Of a stretch of 64,000 nt of DNA, positions 22,879 to 33,352 are shown piece after piece. Numbering within the stretch: position 1 is the first letter of the stretch; every line of letters starts with the position of its first letter. A program made the translations under genes and the position numbers. The DNA comes from Candidatus Phyllobacterium onerii (GTDB lineage Bacteria; Pseudomonadota; Alphaproteobacteria; Rhizobiales; Rhizobiaceae): contig NZ_JAQMHX010000001.1 of NCBI RefSeq assembly GCF_028331445.1, positions 62,001-126,000 of the forward strand, read 5' to 3'. A model generated the notes under the pieces. That model worked only from the letters and a program-made list of their open reading frames with translations, searched no databases and had not been told where the DNA came from.

Positions 22879-25800
22879 TCAGCCATTCGTCCTGAGTAAA
22901 TTGCGAACCAGATCCTTGTCGATATTGCCGGTGGGCCTGAGCCCATTGTCCTTCTGGAACGCCATGATCGCGTCGCGTGTTTTAGAGCCGATTTTACCGT
23001 CCGAACCGCCGGCATCGTAGCCGTGCTTGTTGAGGATGAGTTGAACGTTGCGGATGGCCTTTTCCATGTCGATCGAACCGGTCGTCGTTGGCCTTTCCTG
23101 CCATTCCGCGGGCACGTTAAGGGCGTTGGCGTCGGGATTCAGCTGTTTCGGCTTCCAAAGCTCGGTGGCAGCCTTCGCGCGTTCAAGCTGCTCGGGAGAC
23201 ATGATCTTGGCCACGTCGTCTCGCTTCTGAGCAGCGTCCTTGTCACCGGCATTGGCCGCAATGGCGAACCATTTGTAGCTCTCTTCCAGATTCTGTGGCA
23301 GGCCCACACCCTTGGCCGAAAGAATGCCAAGATTGAACTGGCTGTCCTTGACACCGAGTTCGGCTGCCTGGGTAAACCAACGCGCGGCGGCTTCGTTGTC
23401 GGGGGCTACACCATCGGTTCCGGCGGCAAAAAGGACTGCGAGGTTGTGCATGGCGCTCGCGTTGCCTTGTTCCGCGGCAAGCTGGTAATAAGTCTTGGCT
23501 TTCGCCAGATCGCGAGTAAGACCAAGGCCCTTCTCGTAGAAGTTGCCGATGCGGTATTGCGCCGGCGCGAAGCCCCGTTCTGCAGCAAGATTGTACCATT
23601 CGGCTGCTTTGGTGAAGTCATTGCTGACACCGCGCCCGTCCATATAGTTGTTACCGATTTCGAAAAGAGCCTTGCTGTCGCCGTTTGCTGCCGCATCGCG
23701 CAGCGGTTGGGGTCCCGCCTCAGTCGGAATGGTCGGAATAGCTGTGGTCGATGCAGTATCGGTGGCCGGTACCACCGGCGTGGCGTCGATGGTGGATGGT
23801 GTTGCTTGTTGCGTGGCGATAACCGCTTCCACACTATCCGGTGCGGGCTGTGAGGCAGCCAGTTCCTTCGGTGCGCTGTTTTCGGCCGGAGTTGTGAGTT
23901 CCGGAGTCTTTCCTTGCTCTACAGGTTGTGGTGCTTTGACTGCAACATCACCTACTTGTTCGGGTGGTGTAGGCTGGGCAATGGATGCCTTATCAATTCC
24001 GTCCGCATAGTTCAGATACGCATTTTTCAGTTGCAGACCTGCAATTGCGATCATGATCGCGCCGATCGCCAAGAGAATTGGCCTGCGCTGGCGTGTAAGC
24101 AGGCTGTCCTTGGCATCGTCAGTCCTGTCCGACACAGGAGTGCGTTTCTGGCTCTCGACTTCCGAGGCTGCTGCTTGAGCAGCGCGCCGAGCGGCGGCGA
24201 TGAAATCGGCCTTGCCTTCCGATGTGCCGCCGGCAAGCGGCATATCCCGGCGGTCGTCGCGAACGCGCTTCAGGATAGAATTCAGATCTGGCATACCGGA
24301 GCCAGGTTCAAGCGGACGGTTGAGGATGTTCGGATCCAGATCGACTTTATCCGTCTTCTTTGCCTCCTCGACGATATCGATTTCCAAGTCCTGTGGCACC
24401 ATTTCCTGTTTGCTGCGTCCCTTCAGGCCGCGGGCAAGGCTGCTGAAGAGAGATCTTTTTTCGTGGGGTCCCTCTTCCGCAACATCAGCACCCGTCGCTT
24501 CCGACGGCAGTTCCTGGCTTGTCAAGAAGATCGCCGTATCGAGGACCGGCCCGACATCTATGGGGGAATCGTAAGCCAGCGTAACTTTCATCGCTGGCTC
24601 TTCGGGGATGACTGTTTCTTCAATCCGGGCTGCAAGGGGCCTGTGGACCGGAACCGGCCCGTTTTCGAGCGAGGCAAGACGGTCAACTATCTTGAGCAAC
24701 GTATCGTGGATTGCCTCGAATGTCTTGCTGTTGCGCTCTTCGGATTTGCGTGAAAGTTTTTCCAACGTCTTCAAGTCGGCGGCGAGTTCGCGGGCAATCA
24801 TGCTATCATGGTCGCTGCCAAAATTAGCAGTGTTGCGGATCGCCTCGGTCGCAGCGTTACGGGCAGCCTCCACCACGAGATCACGGTTTGCCGCCATTGA
24901 TTCTTCGATCGCGTCGAGGCGTGGTGGGATCGCGGACATTTCGGCGTATCGATCATTCGATTGAGCCAGATGCTCGGCCAAACCCGCAATCTGCAGTTCA
25001 AGACTACGGATGACATCGTGCGTATTCTCGGTTTGAGGCATGTTTTGCGCAATGTAGCGTGCCATGTCCTCGAAACGGGCTTCGATATTGTCGGTTAAGC
25101 GAATGTCGCTGTTCTCGCTCATCAGGTGGTGGTCGTCGAGACGGCGCGTTAGTTCTTCGAAGCGCTGATCGATCTTTTCGATGAATTCAGGATCAGCTGC
25201 TGGCGGCGGTAAGGTTTCAAGCTTGTCGATGATCTGCAGAACGCGGCTTTCAAGGTCGCGGAAATCGGAGATGTTGATCGCCGCCGGTGCGGTTTGCAAA
25301 TGGCGCATCACTGCCGAAAGCTGTTCAGACAAGATGTCAAGACTGATCGCAGGTGTTTTGCTCTGCTCGGTCAGTTGATCAACACGCTCGGCGAGTTCGC
25401 CCATACGCTTGAGGATCGTATCCGAAGTGCGGTCGGGAGACGACAGTGCCGCAATGCGTGCCTCCAGGCGTTCGAAGGCATCGACTTCGATTGATTGGCC
25501 TGAGACTGGTTGCGAGGTAGCGACGATGGCGCGGCTGATCTCGTCAAGTCGTTCATCGAGCTGCTGCATGTATTTGGAAGGTAGCGAGGTGCCACTTCCA
25601 GTAGTCGAAGGGTTACGCTGTACAAAGGCGTCGAAGCGTTCATCGATTGCATCCCAGCGATCGCCAAGATTCTGCACGGATGCTTCGCGGGCCAATGTAT
25701 TGACCGTGCGCTTCAATTCATCGAGGTCCCCGCGCAGCATGGAAAGATGACCCGTCTCCGGCTGGCTTGCAGAAGCGCGGTTGAACAGGCGATCACTTGA

Positions 25801-26157
25801 AGCGGTCGACTGGCCGAGTCTGCCAATCGTTTCGCTGTGTGGTTCCGCAGAGTTGGCGGGCGCTTTGATCTCGCCTTCCATCTCCTCACGGAGCTGTTTG
25901 AGTTGAGCGGCAATTGCCGAGAGGTCATATTTGTTTGAAACAGGTGCCTGGGTTGCTGCAACGTAACGGGGGGTGGTCAATTGACCGGCACGGGAGGCGA
26001 GAGCGGCAAACCGGTCGGCAATATCCTCACTCTCCGGAAGCTCCTTCTTTGGCGCCATTGCACCGCGCAACTGACTTTCAAGGTCCTCGAGTGTACGGTT
26101 GAGACTGTCGAGCGACGTCGCATCACGGCGTGCGCGATTTACATTGACCTGTTCCAT
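22879..26157 (-). CDS. podJ: PodJ-like polar localisation protein with Sel1 repeats and peptidoglycan-binding domain
   Basis: A large 1092-residue protein. Residues 1-600 are mostly coiled coil (SLDSLNRTLEDLESQLRG at the start, many AERVDQLTEQ-type heptads). One membrane helix lies near 690-710 (ILLAIGAIMIAIAGLQL). A Pro/Thr-rich periplasmic linker follows, then about four Sel1/TPR-like repeats (about 828-975, DGRGVSNDFTKAAEWYNLAA, GVGLPQNLEESYKWFAIAA), and a C-terminal peptidoglycan-binding domain (about 1035-1092, GSDGKIGSKTRDAIMAFQKD). This is the architecture of PodJ, which marks a cell pole and organises division and polar growth. ATG 26157 has AGAGGT upstream; 26178 is an alternative. 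CtrA-like half-sites lie upstream. Confidence 0.85.
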   Translation of the reverse strand: MEQVNVNRARRDATSLDSLNRTLEDLESQLRGAMAPKKELPESEDIADRFAALASRAGQLTTPRYVAATQAPVSNKYDLSAIAAQLKQLREEMEGEIKAPANSAEPHSETIGRLGQSTASSDRLFNRASASQPETGHLSMLRGDLDELKRTVNTLAREASVQNLGDRWDAIDERFDAFVQRNPSTTGSGTSLPSKYMQQLDERLDEISRAIVATSQPVSGQSIEVDAFERLEARIAALSSPDRTSDTILKRMGELAERVDQLTEQSKTPAISLDILSEQLSAVMRHLQTAPAAINISDFRDLESRVLQIIDKLETLPPPAADPEFIEKIDQRFEELTRRLDDHHLMSENSDIRLTDNIEARFEDMARYIAQNMPQTENTHDVIRSLELQIAGLAEHLAQSNDRYAEMSAIPPRLDAIEESMAANRDLVVEAARNAATEAIRNTANFGSDHDSMIARELAADLKTLEKLSRKSEERNSKTFEAIHDTLLKIVDRLASLENGPVPVHRPLAARIEETVIPEEPAMKVTLAYDSPIDVGPVLDTAIFLTSQELPSEATGADVAEEGPHEKRSLFSSLARGLKGRSKQEMVPQDLEIDIVEEAKKTDKVDLDPNILNRPLEPGSGMPDLNSILKRVRDDRRDMPLAGGTSEGKADFIAAARRAAQAAASEVESQKRTPVSDRTDDAKDSLLTRQRRPILLAIGAIMIAIAGLQLKNAYLNYADGIDKASIAQPTPPEQVGDVAVKAPQPVEQGKTPELTTPAENSAPKELAASQPAPDSVEAVIATQQATPSTIDATPVVPATDTASTTAIPTIPTEAGPQPLRDAAANGDSKALFEIGNNYMDGRGVSNDFTKAAEWYNLAAERGFAPAQYRIGNFYEKGLGLTRDLAKAKTYYQLAAEQGNASAMHNLAVLFAAGTDGVAPDNEAAARWFTQAAELGVKDSQFNLGILSAKGVGLPQNLEESYKWFAIAANAGDKDAAQKRDDVAKIMSPEQLERAKAATELWKPKQLNPDANALNVPAEWQERPTTTGSIDMEKAIRNVQLILNKHGYDAGGSDGKIGSKTRDAIMAFQKDNGLRPTGNIDKDLVRNLLRTNG

Positions 26158-26379
26158 TAGTGACCTCTGGTTCGTCATGGACGTCTGCTCGAGTTGACGC
26201 CACACCGTGGCGGGTGAAAAACCATCGCTCTGAGGAAACGGCCAATAGCGCTGTGCGCGTCGGGGCCAAACCGGAGAGCCGGGGCTTGCGCCCCATGCGA
26301 TCCGACAAGCCGTGAAAAACAAATCACACATAGACACGGTTCACCGTCATCGTGACATTGGCGAAACGTGGTAAACAAC

Positions 26380-26407
26380 TGGTTAAGACCCTGTATGAAG
26401 TGGTTAA
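26380..26407 (-). promoter_or_regulatory. Paired CtrA-like half-sites upstream of podJ
   Basis: On the minus strand TTAACCA occurs twice (complement at 26380-26386 and 26401-26407), 21 bases apart, which puts both on the same face of the helix. CtrA of alphaproteobacteria binds TTAACCAT half-sites or paired TTAA. They lie about 225-250 bases upstream of the podJ start, within the 26158-26498 gap, in which I see no other feature. Confidence 0.4.
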
Positions 26408-26498
26408 AAAAGTATTTGGCCGGCTTAATCCAAGAACGGCGATTTGCCCTGAAGGTGGGCACTGCGCCTAAATGCATCGTTAAAAAATGAATTCACGC

Positions 26499-26528
26499 AA
26501 TTTTGACGTTTACGCAAACGTCAAAATT
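26499..26528. promoter_or_regulatory. Perfect 30-bp palindrome, operator of the beta-oxidation operon
   Basis: AATTTTGACGTTT (26499-26511), centre ACGC, and AAACGTCAAAATT (26516-26528) form a perfect inverted repeat with 13-base arms, 72 bases before the first acyl-CoA dehydrogenase. The TTGACG inside it could serve as a -35 box. It resembles, from memory, sites of regulators of fatty or branched-chain acid breakdown such as LiuR; the regulator is not in the window. Confidence 0.75.
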
Positions 26529-26599
26529 TGTTAGATTGGGCAACATCTCAACGGCGCCATAACTTGCGTGCCGTTTTTGCTTTGTTTTGGAGGAAGCTG

Positions 26600-28393
26600 A
26601 TGCCGAGCTATCGCGCGCCTGTTGAAGACACGCTGTTTATCTTGAACGATGTTCTGGGTTTTGAACGCTACGGTAATTTGCAAGGTTTTGGCGACGCATC
26701 GCCGGATATTGTTGAAGCCATCCTCAGTGAAGGCGCAAAGCTGGCCGAGAACACACTGTTCCCGGTTAACCAGATAGGTGACCAAGAAGGCTGCGTGCGT
26801 CACGACGACGGTTCGGTAACGACACCCAAGGGTTACAAACAAGCGTTTGATCAGTATCGCGAGGGCGGCTGGGTTGGCCTTGCCGTGCCGCAGGAATTTG
26901 GTGGTCAGGGTCTGCCATACACGCTGCATGTGGCGGCGGGTGAATATATGGCTTCGGCGAACATGGCGCTCGTCATGTATCCGGGCCTGACGCAGGGCGC
27001 GATTGCGGCCATTCTCACGCACGGTACCGACGAGCAGAAACAAACCTATTTGCCCAAAATGACCGATGGCGCCTGGACCGGCACCATGAACCTCACGGAG
27101 CCGCATTGCGGCACCGATCTCGGTCTGTTGCGCAGCAAGGCTGTGCCGAATGTCGATGGTTCGTATCGGATTTCCGGGCAAAAGATTTTCATCTCTGCCG
27201 GCGAGCATGATATGGCTGAGAACATCATTCATCTGGTTCTGGCCCGTATCGAAGGTGCACCGGAAGGAACCAAGGGCATTTCACTTTTCATCGTACCGAA
27301 GTTCAACCTGGATGAGAACGGCAATCCAGGGACGCGCAACGGCGTATCGTGCGGCTCCATCGAAGAGAAGATGGGCATCCACGGCAACTCGACCTGCGTC
27401 ATGAACTATGACGAGGCAACTGGTTATCTGATCGGCGGAGAGAACAAGGGTCTGCGCGCCATGTTCACAATGATGAACGAGGCGCGCCTGGGCGTTGCAC
27501 TGCAGGGTCTGTCCATCGGCGAGATTGCCTACCAGAACGCTGCCATCTATGCGCGCGACCGTATCCAGGGGCGCTCATTGACCGGGCCAAAGCAGCCGAA
27601 CAAGAAGGCTGATCCGATTATCGTCCACCCGGACATCCGCCGTATTCTCCTGACGATCAAGTCTTTCAACGAAGCCGGACGTGCGTTCATCCTCTGGTCG
27701 GCATTGAAGTCGGACATTGCCCATCGCTCAGGTGACGAGACCGAAAGGCAGTTGGCCGACGACATTCTAGGCCTGATGACCCCGGTATTGAAAGGCGTCC
27801 TGACCGACAAGGGCTTCGAGCACGCCTGCATGGCGCAACAGGTCTTCGGTGGCCATGGTTATATCGAAGAACATGGTATGAGCCAGTACGTACGCGACGC
27901 ACGTATCGCGATGATCTATGAGGGCGCAAATGGCATCCAGGCATTGGATCTGGTCGGCCGCAAGCTCGGAGCAAATGGCGGCCGTGCGGTCATGGCTTTC
28001 TTCAAGGAAGTCGGCGATTTCTGCGAGGAAAATCGCGGCGACGAGAAGCTGTCCTTCTTCACGAAGCATTTGAAGAAGGGCCTCAACGACTTGCAAGCGG
28101 CATCCATGTGGCTGATGCAGAATGGCATGGCGAACCCAGACAATGCGGGTGCTGCTTCGACCGACTACATGCATCTCTTCGGCCTGGTTTCGCTCGGCTA
28201 CATGTGGGCGCGAATGGCCAAGGCATCGCATACCAAGCTTGCTGAAGGCGCTAGCAACAAGGCCTTCCATGAGACCAAGCTCGTTACGGGCAAGTTCTTC
28301 GTGGAGCGCGTCATGCCGGAGACGTCGGCGCATCTTGCTCGCATTCAGACGGGGGCGGATACGATGATGGCGCTCGCTGCGGAAGCATTCTAA
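26600..28393 (+). CDS. Acyl-CoA dehydrogenase, long form with C-terminal domain
   Basis: A 597-residue flavoenzyme of the long acyl-CoA dehydrogenase type. [39 protein letters not shown] and [16 protein letters not shown] form the substrate and FAD regions of the first two domains; [20 protein letters not shown] with [18 protein letters not shown] (about 440-480) is the FAD-binding C-terminal part, including the catalytic-base Glu of YEG. An extra C-terminal domain (about 480-597) is typical of this group. It makes enoyl-CoA from acyl-CoA in beta-oxidation. ATG 26600 has TTGGAGGAAGC upstream; the longer frame from 26528 overlaps the operator. First gene of the operon. Confidence 0.93.
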   Translation: MPSYRAPVEDTLFILNDVLGFERYGNLQGFGDASPDIVEAILSEGAKLAENTLFPVNQIGDQEGCVRHDDGSVTTPKGYKQAFDQYREGGWVGLAVPQEFGGQGLPYTLHVAAGEYMASANMALVMYPGLTQGAIAAILTHGTDEQKQTYLPKMTDGAWTGTMNLTEPHCGTDLGLLRSKAVPNVDGSYRISGQKIFISAGEHDMAENIIHLVLARIEGAPEGTKGISLFIVPKFNLDENGNPGTRNGVSCGSIEEKMGIHGNSTCVMNYDEATGYLIGGENKGLRAMFTMMNEARLGVALQGLSIGEIAYQNAAIYARDRIQGRSLTGPKQPNKKADPIIVHPDIRRILLTIKSFNEAGRAFILWSALKSDIAHRSGDETERQLADDILGLMTPVLKGVLTDKGFEHACMAQQVFGGHGYIEEHGMSQYVRDARIAMIYEGANGIQALDLVGRKLGANGGRAVMAFFKEVGDFCEENRGDEKLSFFTKHLKKGLNDLQAASMWLMQNGMANPDNAGAASTDYMHLFGLVSLGYMWARMAKASHTKLAEGASNKAFHETKLVTGKFFVERVMPETSAHLARIQTGADTMMALAAEAF

Positions 28394-28457
28394 GCTGCCG
28401 CACGCTCATTTCGAGCCGCGGTCTCGCGGCTCCTTTACTATTCTCGGGAGGTTTGTG

Positions 28458-29630
28458 ATGGGTCTGCGACCGGAAGAAGTATTGGGTGTTCCGAAACCCG
28501 ACTGGAAGACTGACGACGTTGTGATGCTGGAAGAGATGGCCACGAAATTTCTCGAGGCCGAGGTTCTTCCGCACTACGACCGTTTTGAGAAACAGGAAAT
28601 GTTCGACCGTTCTGTCTGGGAGCTTGCCGGTGAGAACGGGCTTTTGTGCGCCTCGATGCCGGAAGAATATGGTGGGGCAGGTGGCAGCTATGCGCACGAA
28701 AGCGCCATTCTTGAAGCCATCAGCCATGTCGGTGTCGACGGCTTCGGCATAGCACTGCACAATTCCATCGTTGCTCCCTATATCCTCCACTATGGGTCTG
28801 AAGAGCAAAAACAGGAATGGTTGCCGAAAATGGCGACCGGCGAACTGATCGGCGCCATTGCCATGACCGAGCCCGGTGCGGGCTCGGACCTCCAGGGCGT
28901 CAAGACCAGCGCGAAAAGGGATGGCAACCACTACGTCATCAATGGGTCGAAGACATTCATCACCAACGGCCAGCTGGCGAATCTGATTGTTGTCGTGACC
29001 AAGACGGATCCCGCGCAGGGGGCTAAGGGCACCTCACTCATCATCGTCGAAACCGATGGGCAGGAAGGTTTCGAACGCGGCCGTAATCTCGATAAGATTG
29101 GGTTGAAATCGAACGATACCTCGGAACTCTTTTTCAATGACGTCCGCGTGCCTACGTCCAATCTTCTTGGCACAGAAGAAGGACAGGGTTTTGTCCAACT
29201 GATGCAGCAATTGCCACAAGAACGGTTGCAGATTGGCGGGACTGCTATTGCCATGGCAGAACGCGCCATTGCGATTACATCGGACTATGTCAAGGAGCGC
29301 AAGGCTTTCGGCAAGGCCGTTATCGAGTTCCAGAACACACAGTTCAAGCTGGCCGAACTCAAGACGGAGGCGACGATCGGCCGCGTTTTCTACAATCATT
29401 GTGTCGAACGCCATCTGAATGGCGGGCTCGATCCCGTTACGGCTTCAATGGCAAAGTACTGGCTGAGCGACCTGCAAAACAAGGTGGTCGACGAATGTCT
29501 GCAGCTGCATGGCGGGTACGGCTATATGAACGAATATTCTATTGCCCGTATGTTCCGCGATGCGCGCGTCCAGCGAATCTATGGCGGCACCAACGAAATC
29601 ATGAAGCTTTTGATCGCCCGCAGCCTTTGA
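28458..29630 (+). CDS. Acyl-CoA dehydrogenase
   Basis: A 390-residue acyl-CoA dehydrogenase of normal length. ASMPEEYGGAGGSYAHESAI, IGAIAMTEPGAGSDLQGVKT (substrate and FAD contacts), HYVINGSKTFITNGQLANLI, and the end LQLHGGYGYMNEYSIARMFR with VQRIYGGTNEIMKLLIARSL are all family motifs; Tyr-Gly-Gly-Thr-Asn-Glu holds the catalytic Glu region. It feeds electrons from acyl-CoA to electron-transfer flavoprotein. ATG 28458 is preferred over GTG 28455 because GGGAGG then lies at proper distance. It lies 64 bases after the first dehydrogenase and 27 before the thiolase gene; the two dehydrogenases probably differ in chain length or branching. Confidence 0.94.
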   Translation: MGLRPEEVLGVPKPDWKTDDVVMLEEMATKFLEAEVLPHYDRFEKQEMFDRSVWELAGENGLLCASMPEEYGGAGGSYAHESAILEAISHVGVDGFGIALHNSIVAPYILHYGSEEQKQEWLPKMATGELIGAIAMTEPGAGSDLQGVKTSAKRDGNHYVINGSKTFITNGQLANLIVVVTKTDPAQGAKGTSLIIVETDGQEGFERGRNLDKIGLKSNDTSELFFNDVRVPTSNLLGTEEGQGFVQLMQQLPQERLQIGGTAIAMAERAIAITSDYVKERKAFGKAVIEFQNTQFKLAELKTEATIGRVFYNHCVERHLNGGLDPVTASMAKYWLSDLQNKVVDECLQLHGGYGYMNEYSIARMFRDARVQRIYGGTNEIMKLLIARSL

Positions 29631-29657
29631 GCTGCCGGTTCGAACAGGGAGAATGAA

Positions 29658-30866
29658 ATGACTGAGGCATATATCTACGACCACGTCCGCACGCCGCGTG
29701 GCAGAGGCAAAAAGGACGGCAGTCTGCACGAAGTGCCTGCCGTTCGTCTCGGCGCTCATGTGCTTGAGGCGCTGCGCGATCGCAATGGCCTCGATACGGG
29801 CCTGGTCGACGACATCATCTACGGCTGCGTCGATCCGGTCGGTGAAGCTGGCGCTGTTATTCCGCGATCCTCGGCCTTCGAAGCGGGCTATGATTTCAAG
29901 GCGCCGGGCATGCAGATATCGCGTTTCTGCGCATCTGGTCTTGACGCCGTGAATTTCGCCGCCGCCAAGATCGTGCAGGGTGCGGACGACATTGTTATCG
30001 CCGGCGGTGTTGAATCAATGTCGCGGGTCGGCATGGGGATGTCGGGCGGCGCTTGGTACATGGATCCGTCGGTCGGCTTGCCGGGCTATTTCATGCCTCA
30101 GGGCGTTTCCGCTGACCTGATCGCCACGAAATATGGCTTCACCCGCGATGATGTTGACGCTTACGCAGTCGAAAGCCAGAAGCGAGCCGGTGAGGCCTGG
30201 AAGAAAGGCTACTTCAAGAATTCGGTTCTCGAGATCAAGGACCAGAACGGCCTGACGATTCTTGATCACGACGAGCACATGCGGCCGACCACGGACATGC
30301 AGGCACTGGCTTCGCTCAATCCATCCTTCGTGATGCCTGGTGAAATGGGTGGCTTCAACGCTGTCGGCATTCAAGCTCATCCCGAAGTCGAGACGATCAA
30401 TCACGTCCATCATGCCGGCAATTCGTCCGGTATCGTTGATGGCGCCGCCGGCGTATTGCTTGGCTCAAAAAGCGCAGGCAAGGCGATCGGCTCAAAGCCG
30501 CGCGCCCGCATCCGCGCATTCGCCAACATCGGTTCGGACCCGGCGCTGATGCTGACCGGCCCAGTCGACGTAACGGAGAAACTCTTGAAGCGCGCCAAGA
30601 TGAAGATTTCGGACATCGATCTCTTCGAACTGAACGAGGCGTTTGCTGCTGTGGTGCTTCGCTACATGCAGGCTTTCGACATTCCGCGCGACAAGATCAA
30701 CGTCAATGGCGGTGCGATCGCCATGGGGCATCCGCTTGGCGCGACTGGTGCAATGATCCTCGGCACGGTTCTTGATGAACTAGAGCGCCGCGATCTCAAT
30801 GTTGCGCTCGTTACACTGTGCATCGGTGCGGGCATGGGCACCGCAACCATCATCGAACGCGTCTGA
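29658..30866 (+). CDS. fadA: Acetyl-CoA C-acyltransferase (thiolase)
   Basis: A 402-residue thiolase. Cys91 in [18 protein letters not shown] is the acyl-accepting nucleophile, [16 protein letters not shown] (near 350) carries the catalytic His, and [14 protein letters not shown] the second Cys. The loop [20 protein letters not shown] is typical of the FadA/FadI branch that works with the multifunctional protein. It cleaves 3-ketoacyl-CoA to acetyl-CoA and a shortened acyl-CoA. A GGGAGAATGAAATG-type ribosome site precedes ATG 29658. The FadB-like gene follows after 13 bases. Confidence 0.94.
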   Translation: MTEAYIYDHVRTPRGRGKKDGSLHEVPAVRLGAHVLEALRDRNGLDTGLVDDIIYGCVDPVGEAGAVIPRSSAFEAGYDFKAPGMQISRFCASGLDAVNFAAAKIVQGADDIVIAGGVESMSRVGMGMSGGAWYMDPSVGLPGYFMPQGVSADLIATKYGFTRDDVDAYAVESQKRAGEAWKKGYFKNSVLEIKDQNGLTILDHDEHMRPTTDMQALASLNPSFVMPGEMGGFNAVGIQAHPEVETINHVHHAGNSSGIVDGAAGVLLGSKSAGKAIGSKPRARIRAFANIGSDPALMLTGPVDVTEKLLKRAKMKISDIDLFELNEAFAAVVLRYMQAFDIPRDKINVNGGAIAMGHPLGATGAMILGTVLDELERRDLNVALVTLCIGAGMGTATIIERV

Positions 30867-30879
30867 GGAGATAAGGAAG

Positions 30880-33099
30880 ATGAGCTATAAGAACTTCAAA
30901 TTCGACGTCGACGCGGACGGTATCGCACTCGTAACTTGGGATATGCCGGATAAGTCCATGAACGTCTTCACCGAAGCGGTGATGAAGGAACTCGACGCGA
31001 TCGTCGATCGGGTTGCGAAGGATGAAGCGATCAAGGGAGCCGTGATCACCTCCGGCAAGGACACTTTCTCCGGCGGTGCCGACTTGACCATGCTCAAGCG
31101 CATGTTCCAGCTTTTCCAGGAAGAGAAGGCGAAGGACCCGAAGAAGGCGGTCGAGATCTTGTTCGAAAATACTGGCAAGATGGGCGGCCTTTTCCGCAAG
31201 CTGGAAACATGCGGGAAACCTTGGGTTTCGGCGATCAATGGTACCTGCATGGGCGGTGCATTCGAAATGTCGTTAGCTTGCCATGGCCGAGTCGTTTCCG
31301 ACGACCCGTCGGTGAAGATGGCCCTACCGGAAGTCAAGGTCGGCATCTTTCCGGGTGCTGGTGGTACACAACGTGTTCCACGCCTGACCAACCAGCAGGA
31401 CGCACTGCAGATGATGACGACTGGTTCCAGTCTCACCGCATCGCGCGCCAAGGCGATGGGGCTGGTGCATGAGGTCGTTCCGGCGAAGAAGCTGGTGGAT
31501 GCTGCCAAGAAGATGATCAAGGCTGGTCTTAAGCCAGTCCAGCCTTGGGACGAGAAAGGCTTCAAGCTTCCGGGTGGTGCGATATATTCGCCAGCCGGCG
31601 CAAATCTCTGGCCGGCGGCGACCGCCATCCTGCGCCGCGAAACCTATGGCAATTATCCAGGCGCGGCCTCGATCCTGAAATCGGTATATGAGGGTCTGCT
31701 CGTCCCATTCGATACAGCGCTCAAGATCGAGCAGCGTTACTTCACCAAAATCCTGCAGACGACGGAAGCGGGAATGATGATCCGCTCCTTGTTTGTATCT
31801 CTGCAGGAACTGAACAAGGGCGCCCGCCGTCCAGCTGACGTCAAACCGACGAAATTCAAAAAAATCGGTGTTATCGGTGCAGGCTTCATGGGAGCGGGCA
31901 TTGCCTACGTTACTGCCAAAGCCGGCATCCCGGTGGTGCTCCTCGACCAAAGCCTCGAGGCTGCGGAAAAGGGCAAGGCGCATTCCGTCGAGCTGGTTAC
32001 CAAGGAAATGCAGAGGGGCAAGGCCACTGCAGAAGAAAAGGAAAAGCTTCTCGGCCTGATCACACCATCTGCTGACTATGCCGATCTCGAAGGCGCAGAT
32101 CTCGTCATCGAAGCGGTGTTCGAAGATCGTGAAGTCAAGCGGATCGCTACAGAAAAGGCGGAAGCCGTGCTGAAGCCGGCCGCGATTTTTGCATCTAACA
32201 CGTCGACACTACCCATTACTGGTCTTGCCAAGGTCTCGCAACGTCCTAAGAATTTCGTCGGAATTCATTTTTTCTCGCCCGTCGACAAGATGCTGCTGGT
32301 GGAAGTCATTCTTGGCAAGAAAACATCGGACAAGGCGCTTGCTGTTGCGCTTGACTACGTACGCGCGATCAAGAAGACGCCGATTGTGGTCAATGACACA
32401 CGCGGCTTCTACGTCAATCGCTGCGTTCTGCGCTACATGTCGGAAGCTTACAACATGCTCATCGAAGGTGTTCCGCCCGCGATGATCGAGAATGTGGCAC
32501 GAATGGCAGGCATGCCGGTCGGTCCGTTGGCGCTCAATGACGAGACTGCGATTGACCTGTCGCAGAAGATACTGAAGGCCATATTAGCTGATCTTGGGCC
32601 AAAGGCTGTTGATCCGCGGCATGTTGAGCTCGTGAACACGCTGGTCGATAAGTATGATCGCCGTGGCCGCAAGAACGGCAAGGGCTTCTACGATTATCCG
32701 GCGAAGCCTGCCAAAAAGCATTTGTGGCCCGAGTTGAAGACGCTTTATCCGCAACAGGACCCGGACAAGATCGACGTCGAGGTACTGAAGCAGCGCTTCC
32801 TGTTCACGATCGCGCTGGAAGCTGCACGCGTCATGGAGGAAGGCATTGTGACCGATCCGCGTGAAGCGGATGTGGGGTCGATCCTTGCCTTCGGCTTTGC
32901 ACCATATACTGGCGGAACCCTTTCCTACATCGATGGGATGGGCGCGGCGAACTTCGTCGAAATCGCCAAGGGCCTGCAGCGGAAGTATGGCGCACAGTTC
33001 AAGGCGCCGAAGCTTTTGCTCGACATGGTTGAGAAAGGCGAGACCTTCTACGACCGTTTCAATCCGTACTCCGCAGAGGACAAAAAACAGGCTGCTTGA
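30880..33099 (+). CDS. fadB: Bifunctional enoyl-CoA hydratase / 3-hydroxyacyl-CoA dehydrogenase
   Basis: A 739-residue multifunctional protein. The N-terminal crotonase domain (1-200) has [32 protein letters not shown] and [13 protein letters not shown], the oxyanion-hole segments. The dehydrogenase domain begins with the NAD loop [21 protein letters not shown] (near 328), contains [19 protein letters not shown] with the catalytic His (near 461) and ends in the helical dimer part ([14 protein letters not shown]). It hydrates enoyl-CoA and oxidises the product to 3-ketoacyl-CoA for the thiolase. AGGAGATAAGGAAG precedes ATG 30880; the longer frame overlaps fadA. Last gene of the operon. Confidence 0.94.
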   Translation: MSYKNFKFDVDADGIALVTWDMPDKSMNVFTEAVMKELDAIVDRVAKDEAIKGAVITSGKDTFSGGADLTMLKRMFQLFQEEKAKDPKKAVEILFENTGKMGGLFRKLETCGKPWVSAINGTCMGGAFEMSLACHGRVVSDDPSVKMALPEVKVGIFPGAGGTQRVPRLTNQQDALQMMTTGSSLTASRAKAMGLVHEVVPAKKLVDAAKKMIKAGLKPVQPWDEKGFKLPGGAIYSPAGANLWPAATAILRRETYGNYPGAASILKSVYEGLLVPFDTALKIEQRYFTKILQTTEAGMMIRSLFVSLQELNKGARRPADVKPTKFKKIGVIGAGFMGAGIAYVTAKAGIPVVLLDQSLEAAEKGKAHSVELVTKEMQRGKATAEEKEKLLGLITPSADYADLEGADLVIEAVFEDREVKRIATEKAEAVLKPAAIFASNTSTLPITGLAKVSQRPKNFVGIHFFSPVDKMLLVEVILGKKTSDKALAVALDYVRAIKKTPIVVNDTRGFYVNRCVLRYMSEAYNMLIEGVPPAMIENVARMAGMPVGPLALNDETAIDLSQKILKAILADLGPKAVDPRHVELVNTLVDKYDRRGRKNGKGFYDYPAKPAKKHLWPELKTLYPQQDPDKIDVEVLKQRFLFTIALEAARVMEEGIVTDPREADVGSILAFGFAPYTGGTLSYIDGMGAANFVEIAKGLQRKYGAQFKAPKLLLDMVEKGETFYDRFNPYSAEDKKQAA

Positions 33100-33352
33100 T
33101 AAGGGTGAGAGGTGAGAAGTTACATCTTTCCCTTAGCGTGTGGCCCAACAAAGCTCATGAGAAGCACGCTTTGCAATGCAACGACAGTTGCCGACGTCGC
33201 AATGATGTCGGCAATCGACCATCCTAAGTATCGGACCACGCGTCAAAAAAACTGTGAAAAATGAGAAAGTTTTCCGTAATTCTACTCGACTTTTGGCAAA
33301 TTCCTTTATAAAACAGCATTGAAGGTATTTTTTCCTTTATTTAGGTATCATC

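Noticed and set aside
23023-23853. 276-codon open frame on the plus strand inside the PodJ-like gene
   Set aside because: It opposes the Sel1 and peptidoglycan-binding parts, which are clearly coding.
33188-33214. TTGCCGAC/GTCGGCAA inverted repeat after fadB
   Set aside because: A perfect 8-base stem but with no T run in either direction, so I do not call it a terminator.
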